In this document: positions 1 to 8,973 of the stretch, piece after piece
Layout of the letters: each line of letters starts with the position of its first letter
Position numbering within the stretch: the stretch's first letter is position 1
NCBI RefSeq assembly: GCF_037975245.1
Contig: NC_092563.1
Location: 16,394,094-16,458,093 of the forward strand
From: Apostichopus japonicus
Taxonomy: Eukaryota > Echinodermata > Holothuroidea > Aspidochirotida > Stichopodidae
Reading direction: 5' to 3'
Length of the DNA: 64,000 nt
Made by a program: the position numbers and the translations under genes
Notes under the pieces: generated by a model
The model's database searches: none
What the model was told of the DNA's origin: nothing
The model's input: only the letters and a program-made list of their open reading frames with translations

Positions 1-114
1 TAAAACTCTATTATGATTGCAGAAAGAATTTGATAGAAATTTGTTTTTTGGGGAGTTTGTTTAGCATTTTGTGGCTTTCACATTTGTATGGTATTATTTT
101 CATCACTTTTTCAG

Positions 115-840
115 AACTTTGCAAGCGAGGTGAGAGTTTTGAAAGCATTACAAGGCTTGGAGTGCATTCCAACATTTTTCGGCGTCACTTTGCCACAAGA
201 CGATGGACCTTTTCCCGCCATAGTGCAAGAGTTCGTCAGAAACGGTCAATCGTACACTGCAACGTCACTCTATGATGCCACAGAAAAGTGTCTTATCACA
301 AAAGATAATTATTTACAGGTGGCGATGGATATCTGTTTGGCTCTGAGGGACATGCACTCCAGATATTGGTTGCATTGTGACATCAAATCGGACAACATTA
401 TGTTGCAGACATCGAGTGTCGCAGACGACACTGAGGACCTATGGGATGACGTCGACAGCGTTGCATCATGGGAACCAACTCAGGACATATATCCTACTGA
501 GTCAAATCCAAACTTCAAAATTAAATTGATTGATTTTGGTTTGACATTAAACATGAATGATCAAAAACAATATTTACAATTCACCGACGAAAGACAGGCC
601 GAGGTGAGGAAGAACTCCATTCATGTTGCACCGGAAGTAATCACAGGTCAAAGGCCATTCAGCAAAGCTTCTGATGTATTTTCCATCGGCCGCGTCCTGA
701 AAGACCTGAGTGTCGTCGGAGACGACTTTCTGTTGCGTCTTGGAGATCAATGTATGAAACCTAATCCAGATGAAAGACCAAAACTGGATGACGTCAAGGA
801 CATTATAAATGTCAGGATACAGAGTGTGAAGATACCTTAA
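115..840 (+). CDS. Tandem protein kinase copy 1, last exon only (5' part outside window)
   Basis: This is the terminal coding exon of a protein-kinase-like gene; the earlier exons lie upstream of the window. The exon follows a pyrimidine-rich acceptor ending in TTTTTCAG and opens with N-F-A-S-E-V-R-V-L-K, the alpha-C helix carrying the conserved Glu. It contains the catalytic loop L-H-C-D-I-K-S-D-N, then a roughly 40-residue acidic insert, the I-D-F-G-L magnesium loop, V-A-P-E-V, S-D-V-F-S-I-G and D-E-R-P-K, ending at TAA 838-840. It is 726 nt, exactly like the same exon of the other three copies. An in-frame extension upstream of 115 (from 88) is intron. Copy-specific residues include Asp in place of His in the insert (V-A-D-D) and a charged change late in the protein (D-V-K-D). 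Serine/threonine versus tyrosine specificity cannot be told by eye. Confidence 0.85.
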   Translation, partial: NFASEVRVLKALQGLECIPTFFGVTLPQDDGPFPAIVQEFVRNGQSYTATSLYDATEKCLITKDNYLQVAMDICLALRDMHSRYWLHCDIKSDNIMLQTSSVADDTEDLWDDVDSVASWEPTQDIYPTESNPNFKIKLIDFGLTLNMNDQKQYLQFTDERQAEVRKNSIHVAPEVITGQRPFSKASDVFSIGRVLKDLSVVGDDFLLRLGDQCMKPNPDERPKLDDVKDIINVRIQSVKIP

Positions 841-1049
841 TGTTACAATGATGAACTTTAATCATGTGAACGATGGTTACTAAACTGAAAGCCGAAAATC
901 ATGACAAAACATCTTTTAAGACATATTTTAATTACTAACACTGATGATATATCATGTAATTTGTATTTTCTTGGTAAAAGTGCATTTTTTATATTTTTTT
1001 TTCGCATATTGCGCGAAAATACACCTTTTTATATTTTGACACGTGCAAT

Positions 1050-1055
1050 AATAAA
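1050..1055 (+). promoter_or_regulatory. Polyadenylation signal AATAAA, kinase copy 1
   Basis: AATAAA lies about 210 nt after the stop codon of copy 1. The same hexamer sits at the equivalent place after the other three copies, inside a shared block following ACACGTGCAATA. Confidence 0.6.
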
Positions 1056-1555
1056 TTTAAGTTAAGAGAAAACATTTAAAAATCTTTTCGTAATGTCATT
1101 TTTGCTCTTATTGAATTATGTATATGTTTACCATCTACTTTGGGAAGAAGTACACAAACTATACTCTATAAGACCATTCACGATGAATTAGCTTACCTAC
1201 GGTTGATGACGTCATTGGAAATATGTTAGCATATAGAGTAACCAGGTACCATGACGGGTTGTACAGATTAACTTCAGTTATAAGGTTTATGTTTTCAGTG
1301 AAGTCGGAAATAAATTCTTCAATTCGTGGCTTTGTTCATAACGGTAACACATGAGTGGGCCAAGTAAAATACAGTGAAAGCAAAAACGTTCACGCACACC
1401 CATCCCGTACTTACTCAAACATGCAAACGCACAACGCAAAAAACGAGAACTTATATCGCTGAGGTTGAACGCCTGCTAACGGCAAGTAAAAATTATGCCA
1501 CTTTCTCGTGGTACACAGCATCTGGTTTAACACTATTGTATCATCTACCGGTATA

Positions 1556-1830
1556 CAGGCGCGGATCAAGGGGTGCAGTTGTTTTCACCCCTCCCTCCAT
1601 CCTTTTCAACCCTACACCAAAATTTTAAGTTGTTATAAACAAAACCTTGAGTGTATAGAGCTTATTATAAATATGCTTCAGAATTCACCATTTCACGTAT
1701 TGAATTTTATTTCTTTTGGGGAATGATCCCATAACAACAAACCCCCCACCCCCCCCCAACCTCCTAGTACAATGTGAAGCGGCCCTATACGATCACACCT
1801 CCTCCTTTTTTAATCCTGGATCCGGCCCTG
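1556..1830. mobile_element. Decayed hAT-like MITE
   Basis: The left end reads CAGGCGCGGATC and the right end GGATCCGGCCCTG, so the ends are imperfect terminal inverted repeats of about 12 bp. The flanking 8-mers CCGGTATA (left) and CAGGTACA (right) agree at 6 of 8 positions, as expected for an aged 8-bp target duplication of the hAT superfamily. There is no transposase frame. The right half survives at the equivalent places in unit B (about 9,740-9,825) and unit C (about 16,320-16,405), so the insertion predates the tandem duplication. Confidence 0.55.
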
Positions 1831-3207
1831 CAGGTACACTTTGGGGGAGGGGGGATCCTTCAGTGCCACAGTCCTGGTTTTATGCAGTGCTTAGTTCTAT
1901 ACGTGTTTTACATTGTTGATAAATATGACAAAGGTACGAGACTACAGAAGCATCTAAACCACCAATGATTTTTTTTAATTCTTAAAAAACAATGGATGCA
2001 ACACTACAAAGGAACTATTAGAAAGTGCTGGGAAATACGCTAGTCAATTGGAGCCATTCGTTTTTCTTTCTTGTAAAGCCATCCGTAAATCATTTGTGCC
2101 TCTCCTTAAATTGGTGCTGGACCTCCTTAAACTATTGGTACCTGCCCCTCCCCCCCCCCACCCAAGTCAGAGTTCTTGGCTACCAAGGCTTCAATCACAT
2201 ACATAGGCAGAGTGTTGGTAAATTATTTTACCTAATGTTATTGAAAGCAAGGAACCCCTTTTGGGTACTTTAGCATCTGATTTAATACCACTGAAAAAAA
2301 TGGGAAAAAAAGATTACACACCTCTACAATTTTGTAAAACAAAAAAGTAATTGCCGCCTCTATTTTCAACTGCCATGACTTTTCAACCAATCAACAGCCA
2401 TTTTTCCTCAAATTTTGTTCAGTTCCGTTCACTAACTTGGGGATATTCATCGAACAAGCATAGATATGCACACGCGCAACAAACATAGCTTAGCAGGGTA
2501 AGTCGTTGCCAAATTAAGCATATAAACTACAATGGACATATTTAGCATCCGTACAGACATCGTTTATTCTGATTACATTCCATTTTCATTACAATGTTTC
2601 TTCCATTTTTATCTTAGGTTTTCAATACTAATGTATTTATCTGATCATTTAATGGCTACTCAATGGTATTCCATTTACAAATGAATTTAAGAAAAATCAA
2701 CAACTCTTTATCTCGTACATTTTCACGTTAGGCTCTCTCGTACACAGTGAACAGTCGAACATAACATTAGGTTCAAATATTGTCAAACAGTACCCCACAA
2801 GTCCATCTGAATCGTACACACACACAACCAAGTATCTACGGTGTCCTATATATGCCATAATAGTTAATGAAAGCCCACATTGTCATATGTATTCTTTGTT
2901 TGCTTCTTAATTTTGAGTTGGTTTTGTCTACTATAATGTTTTCTTATTTAGTTGTTAGGGTGTTTTTTAGTTTTGGGTTGATTTCTGTGTTTCGTTGTTG
3001 GTGTCTTACACAGGGGAAAACCCTGTAGATTGTGAGCTCAAAACATCCATTGGGTTATAACGTGAATCAAATGTGAACTTTGGTGGGAATGAGTTCCATG
3101 TTGTTTTATTAAGTCAGGCTTAACAATTGAAGCTACTAATACGGTGGTTGTTATAGTTGGTTTGTCTTCCTTGTCAGTTAAAGACGTTTAAAACAATATG
3201 GTCACTT

Positions 3208-3422
3208 TGGGCGAGGGGCGAGGGGCGAGGGGCGATGGGCGAGGGGCCAGGGGCGATGGGCGAGGGGCCAGGGGCCAGGGGCCAGGGGCGATGGGCCAGG
3301 GGCCAGGGGCCAGGGGCGATGGGCCAGGGGCCAGGGGCCAGGGGCCAGGGGCCAGGGGCCAGGGGCCAGGGGCCAGGGGCCAGGGGCCAGGGGCCAGGGG
3401 CCAGGGGCCAGGGGCCAGGGGA
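3208..3422. repeat. G-rich 7-bp minisatellite (GGGGCCA)n
   Basis: About 30 tandem copies of a 7-bp unit, GGGGCGA/GGGGCGATGGGC-type variants at the left and homogeneous GGGGCCA at the right. The shift from mixed to uniform units suggests recent growth at one end. Every unit supplies a G4 run, so the + strand could form G-quadruplexes. It exists only in unit A: in units B and C the same place (near 10,815 and 17,450) has ordinary sequence. The apparent Gly/Pro/Arg open frames across it are artefacts. Confidence 0.9.
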
Positions 3423-4317
3423 GTAAATTGTCAGTTGAGTGTCAAAGTACATCTTAAACCATTCCGCGATTTTTTGGGGCGGAGGGGGGGGGTTCCACAA
3501 TAAATTTGTAGTTCTGCTCAAAACTATAAACCGAAATAGGTGGAACTAACTTCAAACTCACGACGCAAAATTGAAAACATCACAAAACTTTAAATCTGAA
3601 GCGTTCCATACTATCAACAAGGCCAGAGGCAAAAGTATATAAAACAAAAACATGATCACCTTCCCGAAACCATTTGAAGTAAAATAAAAATCATTAACAT
3701 TTTTATACAATTCAAAATACATTTAATTTGGAGAAAAATCGATTTCAAGTTAATTAAATTTCCAAACAATTAATTAACAAAAAAGAAGCTATACTACATC
3801 ATTTTAATGGGTCTACAGACTAGGCCCAATGACACACCGTAGAGTTCAATTACTATCTTACTTTCTTATGTCTGAAGAATAATAATGATAGTAATATGAA
3901 TACGAACGAAATGATAAATCGGGTTTATGATGTGCTAGAATGCCCTATTTTTGTTACTGTTATTTAGAGGGCTATATGGGAATCATGCTTCGTGGCGAAA
4001 ATTCATATGACATTAAAATAATAATCCAAAACTATATTACAGTGCCGAGGGCGCTAGATACTTGTCCTAATTACTGACAGTGAAGTCTTACTGTCATTTG
4101 ATTGCCGTATAGATGGACTATTTCTTTCGTGCATCATAAATAAGGTACATCGTAACTTGAAATAAATTGAGATATAACGTTATGATTCTAAGGCCATTTC
4201 TCCCTGCATCTCTATACCTTGTTAGAAACACTATTTCCCTGCCATTATACAAATGAACATCTAAATAGTGCATGGGTTCATATTTTATGCTACTACTACG
4301 GTTCCTTCTCTGTACCA

Positions 4318-4489
4318 TCGAGGTTAATAAATCTGGAGGAACTATCACACAGTAAATACGCGCGTACGCGCGTACCATACATGGAGGGTCATGTGATGTC
4401 AACGAGGTAAATGAATCTGGAGGATTCATGTCAATTGGGTGCGCGCGTACCATGTATGGAGGGTCATGTGATGTGTTCCAGGGTGGTAC
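4318..4489. repeat. Two direct copies of an approximately 75-bp module (left arm of an inverted pair)
   Basis: Two tandem copies of a module run from GAGGT(T)AA..AATCTGGAGG through a GCGCGTACC core to GGAGGGTCATGTGATG. The second ends in TGTTCCAGGGTGGTACT. The same module occurs in opposite orientation at 4,959-5,094, giving a foldback-like arrangement across about 460 bp. There is no coding potential. Confidence 0.65.
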
Positions 4490-4958
4490 TATACTGATAT
4501 TTCTCTGTAGCAGTTCGAGAACAGTGTTGGTGACTTCGTGAAAGACTGGTCGGTTCGGACATGGGAACTAACGGCATAAGAAGGTACTGGTACTTCAGGC
4601 CTACGAAATAGTGCTAATATGCTAACGTCCAACCTTATTCTCTTGAATGAAGGCAGGCTTTCTACATAATCTTACTTATTAATACAGCTCTAGGGGCAAG
4701 CTTTGTCTCATATGGCCTAACGTTATTACTACACGCTATAAGAGTGTAGAAATGGGAAATGTGGGGAAATGTTTAGTTCAGTGCAACCACGGAATTCTCC
4801 ATGGAACAGAGCCTAATGCTGTTCGACGGGAATATAGCTATCACGTTAGGCTACAGGCACGGTTATTGCTAGGTAACGGGTGTCGTCTGCTGCTCTAAGC
4901 GCGCAAACTCATTTACGTACTAGTTGGGTGAAATCATCATGCGTAATAGGGAGAGTAG

Positions 4959-5094
4959 TATATTAGTACCACCCTGGAACACATCACATGACCCTCCATA
5001 CATGGTACGCGCGTACGCGCTTATTTACTGTGTGATAGTTTCTCCAGATTCATTTACCTCGTTGTGTGATGTGTTCCAGGGTGGTACTAATATA
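4959..5094. mobile_element. Short MITE with 30-bp perfect terminal inverted repeats
   Basis: Positions 4,959-4,988 and 5,065-5,094 are exact reverse complements (30 of 30). The outer ends are TATATTAGTACC and GGTACTAATATA, and the inner ends are CATCACA and TGTGATG. The interior holds the palindromic core GTACGCGCGTACGCGC. The 136-bp element has no coding capacity. Ends in TA are compatible with a Tc1/mariner-type origin, but the superfamily is not certain. Confidence 0.65.
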
Positions 5095-5589
5095 TTCATT
5101 AAACTCGTTGCTCTGTACTAGCCAAAAATATCAGAAATACGGAAAACCAGTTTCACGAAATGAACAGACAAGTCATAAGAATACCAATGCGTATATGCGC
5201 AAGTTGGTTTCTTCATTCAGTGTACACGAACGCACTGAATTAAATTGTATAGTCAAAAGCGTTCGCCTGCAGACGCGCGCGTGCAATGTTTGTAAGTAAG
5301 AAGTATAGGAGTCATCATCCTAGAACCTTCGGCGCTATGCGCATCAAATGCGTATCACATTTGCGTGCGCTTCTACATGGGCGTCTTAACTGAAAGAACA
5401 ACGCGTCCAATTCCAATTCTTTATATCGACATGCAAACGCGCGTGTGTTATACATTCTTGATCAAATATATTCACACATTTTAAATGCGCTAAACATGAA
5501 CTTACCTGTTATAATGTTTCACTTTGATATATAATTTCATATGACAGAACGGAGACTTAGGGGCCGATCTATTTGTAATTATATTTAAC

Positions 5590-5861
5590 GCTTCTCTTCG
5601 GAAATCAAATCATGTTTTATCTTGAAGATTTATTAGAATGGACATTCCTCGGTGCGCCAATGGATCAGTATTACGTAATAATTAAATGCAGTCAACTCCA
5701 CACTGGAGTGACCCATTGTTTCACCATAATGGAAGCTAACCATGGACCATGTTTACATCTAGTGATGTCAACATTAATTTACATTGCGAACAAAGCGATT
5801 TGTTTATCGAGAAACTACTTTCATCTTTTACGAGATTCCTTCATCTTCTTGGATAATATTG
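5590..5861 (+). other. Putative 5' leader exon, kinase copy 2
   Basis: This conserved block ends at a good donor, ATATTG|GTAAGT, about 330 bp before the exon with the kinase start codon. Its start is not resolved. It contains an open frame from the ATG at 5,612, but joining that frame to the next exon (acceptor at 6,190) reaches a stop in the exon after that, so it does not feed the kinase frame. Differences between copies mostly change amino acids in this frame. Best reading: untranslated leader with upstream ATGs, or just conserved promoter-proximal DNA. Confidence 0.3.
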
Positions 5862-6196
5862 GTAAGTTGGACACCCTATTTCTTAGAAGTTTCATTTCGA
5901 ATTTGAAGACAATAGTTATCGTCCTGTATAAAGTTGAGATGTAGAATAAAAAGGGGAAAATTTACCTCCATTAATGTAGCTAGGCATCCGGTATGTTGAC
6001 AGTGGTATATGGTAAGGTAGGGAGGTACGTTATCTTATATTAAGTGCAAAGAAGTAAATATCTCATATGCGCAACTTTGGTAAGCTTTCGTCTGTCATAA
6101 TAGAATAATAAAGTGACATTACATTTTGCAAACACCCGATCATAATCATAATGCTCAGGTACTCACATATTCCCTGTTTATCGTTTTCAGTTTATC

Positions 6197-8973
6197 ATGG
6201 GAAGAAAACTTTTCAGAAGAAGACAAGTGAAGAACAAGCAGAACCGCCAACGAGGAAGGTACGTGATAACTCTTTATATTATTCTAGTGATTTGTTTCAG
6301 TAATTCGATCGTTGATAATGACGTAATCATATCAAATCTTAAGAGTAGCAGGGGAGGAGGTAGAAGGGTTTGTTTACCTCGAATTAGGAAAATCTCTTAA
6401 TCTAGCAATATGACTAGAACGTTCGCCAAATTAAAATTACATGTTAAAGAATGATCTTTAACAACCCACCCTCTGCTTCCCCTTTGAGTTTTATAGGTTG
6501 AGAGATACAAACAAGGAAATTACAATCTTCAAAACTTACAATTTTGTTGTAAAATTGTTACGTTGACCTAAGCCTATCCTATACACATGATCACAGAATG
6601 ATATGCGTATGTATTTTTTAGTAAATTGTTCAATTCATATATTAGTAGATCTTGGTGAAATTGGACTTTAAACAAGGACTTTTATAACATCTCTTTTCCA
6701 AAGTTATACAATTTACAAGTTGCGACTCTTTTCAAACTTATTTCAACCTGAGGAAAACAATATATTTTTGAAGATACATATTTAACTTCCACAGACGTTC
6801 AACTTTGAACAAGATCTTCTGGTGGTTCGCTTGTTTGAAGTCTTCAGACCAAGATGGTACCTCCACTGATGTATCCCAGAATGCATCTACCATTGACACA
6901 TACACGTCATCTGGAGGTTCCTGCTCTGTCAATGATTATGAAATTATCAAAGCCGATCATCCAAGTGACGTCACTATCTCCATTGACGATCCCTGCACGG
7001 GATCCTATGTAAGGTATGTAATAGTCGTATTTATTTTAAATCTAAAGGAGCTTTTGTTTCCAAAGGATGAAGCACATGACTAACCTCCTCCTCCCCCCAC
7101 CCCACCCCACCCCCACCCCCACCCCAACCCCAACCACTCCCACGTAACTTCTATCCTTCCTATAAACTAGAAAAGCCGTTATTTCACATTTCTTTTCTTT
7201 TTTCATTAAAAACATTAGATGTAAGATCTAATTTAAAGTATAATACTGATATTAATTTCCTCAGAATGATAACCACTGATGATCAACACAGAAACAACGT
7301 TGGCATAATAGAATTGTTCAATCAACAAAATACATTGATTTAGGACAATTATAGGCTAGATTGAATAATCTTTTAATATATGAAAATGTGTTATTAATAT
7401 TAGTTCATTGTACTGAAGAAAACCCTCTGTAATAATGTGTTAACTACAATACCACTCTCTTTGTAAACTCATCTGTCGTTTTATAGCGAGGAGCCGTAGG
7501 GGTATAAATGAGGGACAAGAGGTAGGGGAAGCGGCAATTTTCAACATAATATGAACGGTTAACCTGTTTGTTAAAGTTACATTTGGTAACGTAATTGTAC
7601 GAATATGAAGATTTTTGCCCCCTTTATTCCCCCCTCAACTAACAGAATGGTGAATTCACGAATAATTCATGTTGTATATGGTCAAATACTTCCGTCAAAA
7701 ATATCTTTCAAATAGCTATACAATAAGAATTGTTTATTACTCCTCAGCTCACAAGACACTAAATCCAGTGATGAGCTTCACGTATCCTCTGTCTGTGAGA
7801 GGATGGGACTTTCTAATGTTCCCTACATCCCTCCAGGAGATCTGGAAGAGGTTGATGATGAGTGGGGTATGCCCATCTTTCTAGGAGGAGGTGGTAATGG
7901 GGCTGTACAACTGATGAGAATCAAATCAACTCAAGTACTTTGTGCAGTCAAGACACAGTACAAACATCTGAACGAGGAAACTGCCGGTCAGGTAAATAAA
8001 CCATTTAACTCATTTACATTATAATTAAATTTGTAGTTATGATATACGTAAATTTGACATTAAAGCAGCATTTTTTTATTTCACCATATATTATTTTTAA
8101 ATTAGCTTGATTATGACTTTCCAGAATTTCAGTTAAAACTCTGTTATGATTGCAGCAAGAATCTAATAGATATTTGTTTTTTGGGGAGTTTGTTTAGCAC
8201 TTTTTGGCTTTCATATTTTTATGGTGTGATTTTCCTCTCTTTTTCAGAACTTTGCAAGCGAGGTGAGAGTTTTGAAAGCATTGCAAGGCTTGGAGTGCAT
8301 TCCAACACTTTTCGGCGTCACTTTGCCAGAAGACGATGGACCTTTTCCCGCCATAGTGCAAGAGTTCGTCAGAAACGGTCAATCGTACACTGCAACGTCA
8401 CTCTATGATGCCACAGAAAAGTGTCTTATCACAAAAGATAATTATTTAAAGGTGGCGATTGATATCTGTTTGGCTCTGAGGGACATGCACTCCAGATATT
8501 GGTTGCATTGTGACATCAAATCGGACAACATTATGTTGCAGACATCGAGTGTCGCACACGACACTGAGAACCTCTGGGATGACGTCGACAGCGTTGCATC
8601 ATGGGAACCAACTCAGGACATATATCCTACTGAGTCAAATTCAAACTTCAAAATTAAATTGATTGATTTTGGATTGACATTAAACATGAATGATCAAGAA
8701 CAATATTTAAAATTCACGGACGAAAGACAAGCCGAGGTGATGGAGAACTCCATTCATGTTGCACCGGAAGTAATCACAGGTCAAAGGCCATTCAGCAAAG
8801 CTTCTGATGTATTTTCCATCGGCCGCGTCCTGAAAGACCTGAGTGTCGTCGGAGACGACTTTCTGATGCGTCTTGGAGATCAATGTATGAAACCTAATCC
8901 AGATGAAAGACCAAAACTGGATGACGTCATAGACATTATAAATGTCAGGATACAGAGTGTGAAGAAACCTTAA
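6197..8973 (+). CDS. Tandem protein kinase copy 2 (non-RD, 416 residues)
   Basis: Coding exons: 6197-6258, 6795-7013, 7748-7991 and 8248-8973, all GT-AG, joining in frame to 416 residues. The start M-G-R-K-L-F-R-R-R is followed by a very basic N-terminus, a hydrophobic patch (I-F-W-W-F-A-C-L, about 28-35) and a Ser/Thr/Asp-rich linker to about 130. The kinase domain begins near 133: glycine loop G-G-G-G-N-G (140-145), C-A-V-K Lys162, Glu180, catalytic loop H-C-D-I-K-S-D-N (Asp264, Asn269), an acidic insert about 275-308, D-F-G at 315-317, A-P-E at 347-349, Asp362 and Arg396. All catalytic landmarks are present, so activity is expected; Cys replaces Arg of HRD, which makes it a non-RD kinase. 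The Gly2 and basic start could suit lipid- or charge-driven membrane binding (inference). The family is not recognised; the overall look is TKL-like. Introns are 250-740 bp. Confidence 0.85.
7083..7141. repeat. (CCCCA)n-like C-rich tract in intron 3 of copy 2
   Basis: A run of CCCCACCCC units follows the third coding exon. Tracts of different length occur at the same intronic place in copy 3 (about 13,407-13,440) and copy 4 (about 20,024-20,050), marking a fast-changing microsatellite shared by all the copies. Intron numbering here counts the putative leader exon as exon 1. Confidence 0.7.

Larger units (their letters stand above)
841..5590. other. Spacer between kinase copies 1 and 2, no gene seen
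   Basis: No coding exon could be supported here. It holds the 3' UTR of copy 1, a decayed hAT-like MITE, short poly-C tracts (for example near 1,745 and 2,150), a minisatellite, the inverted-repeat insertion, and then the conserved region upstream of copy 2. Open frames here are short and not conserved between units. Confidence 0.7.
841..8973 (+). repeat. Tandem segmental duplication, unit A (copy 1 3' flank through copy 2)
   Basis: This unit of about 8.1 kb runs from the 3' flank of kinase copy 1 to the stop codon of copy 2. Long stretches align with units B and C: the 3' flank (GACGTCATTGG, AACCAGGTACC), the spacer around 2,520-3,200, and everything from about 5,130 onward. It is longer than B and C because it holds a G-rich minisatellite (3,208-3,422) and an insertion of about 1.1 kb (about 3,975-5,125) with inverted repeats. 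The shared segments lie in the same order in all three units, so the array grew by unequal crossing-over of whole gene-plus-spacer blocks. Confidence 0.85.

Noticed and set aside
88-114. Extension of the copy 1 kinase frame upstream of 115 (likewise 14,766-14,846 and 20,742-20,822)
   Set aside because: Each ends in a polypyrimidine tract with CAG at the same place. The previous exon's G-Q joins directly to N-F-A-S-E-V in frame, giving a normal kinase spacing between Lys and the alpha-C Glu.
3157-3521. Gly/Pro/Arg-rich open frames on both strands
   Set aside because: They read through the 7-bp minisatellite. A repeat length not divisible by 3 without stops opens all frames.
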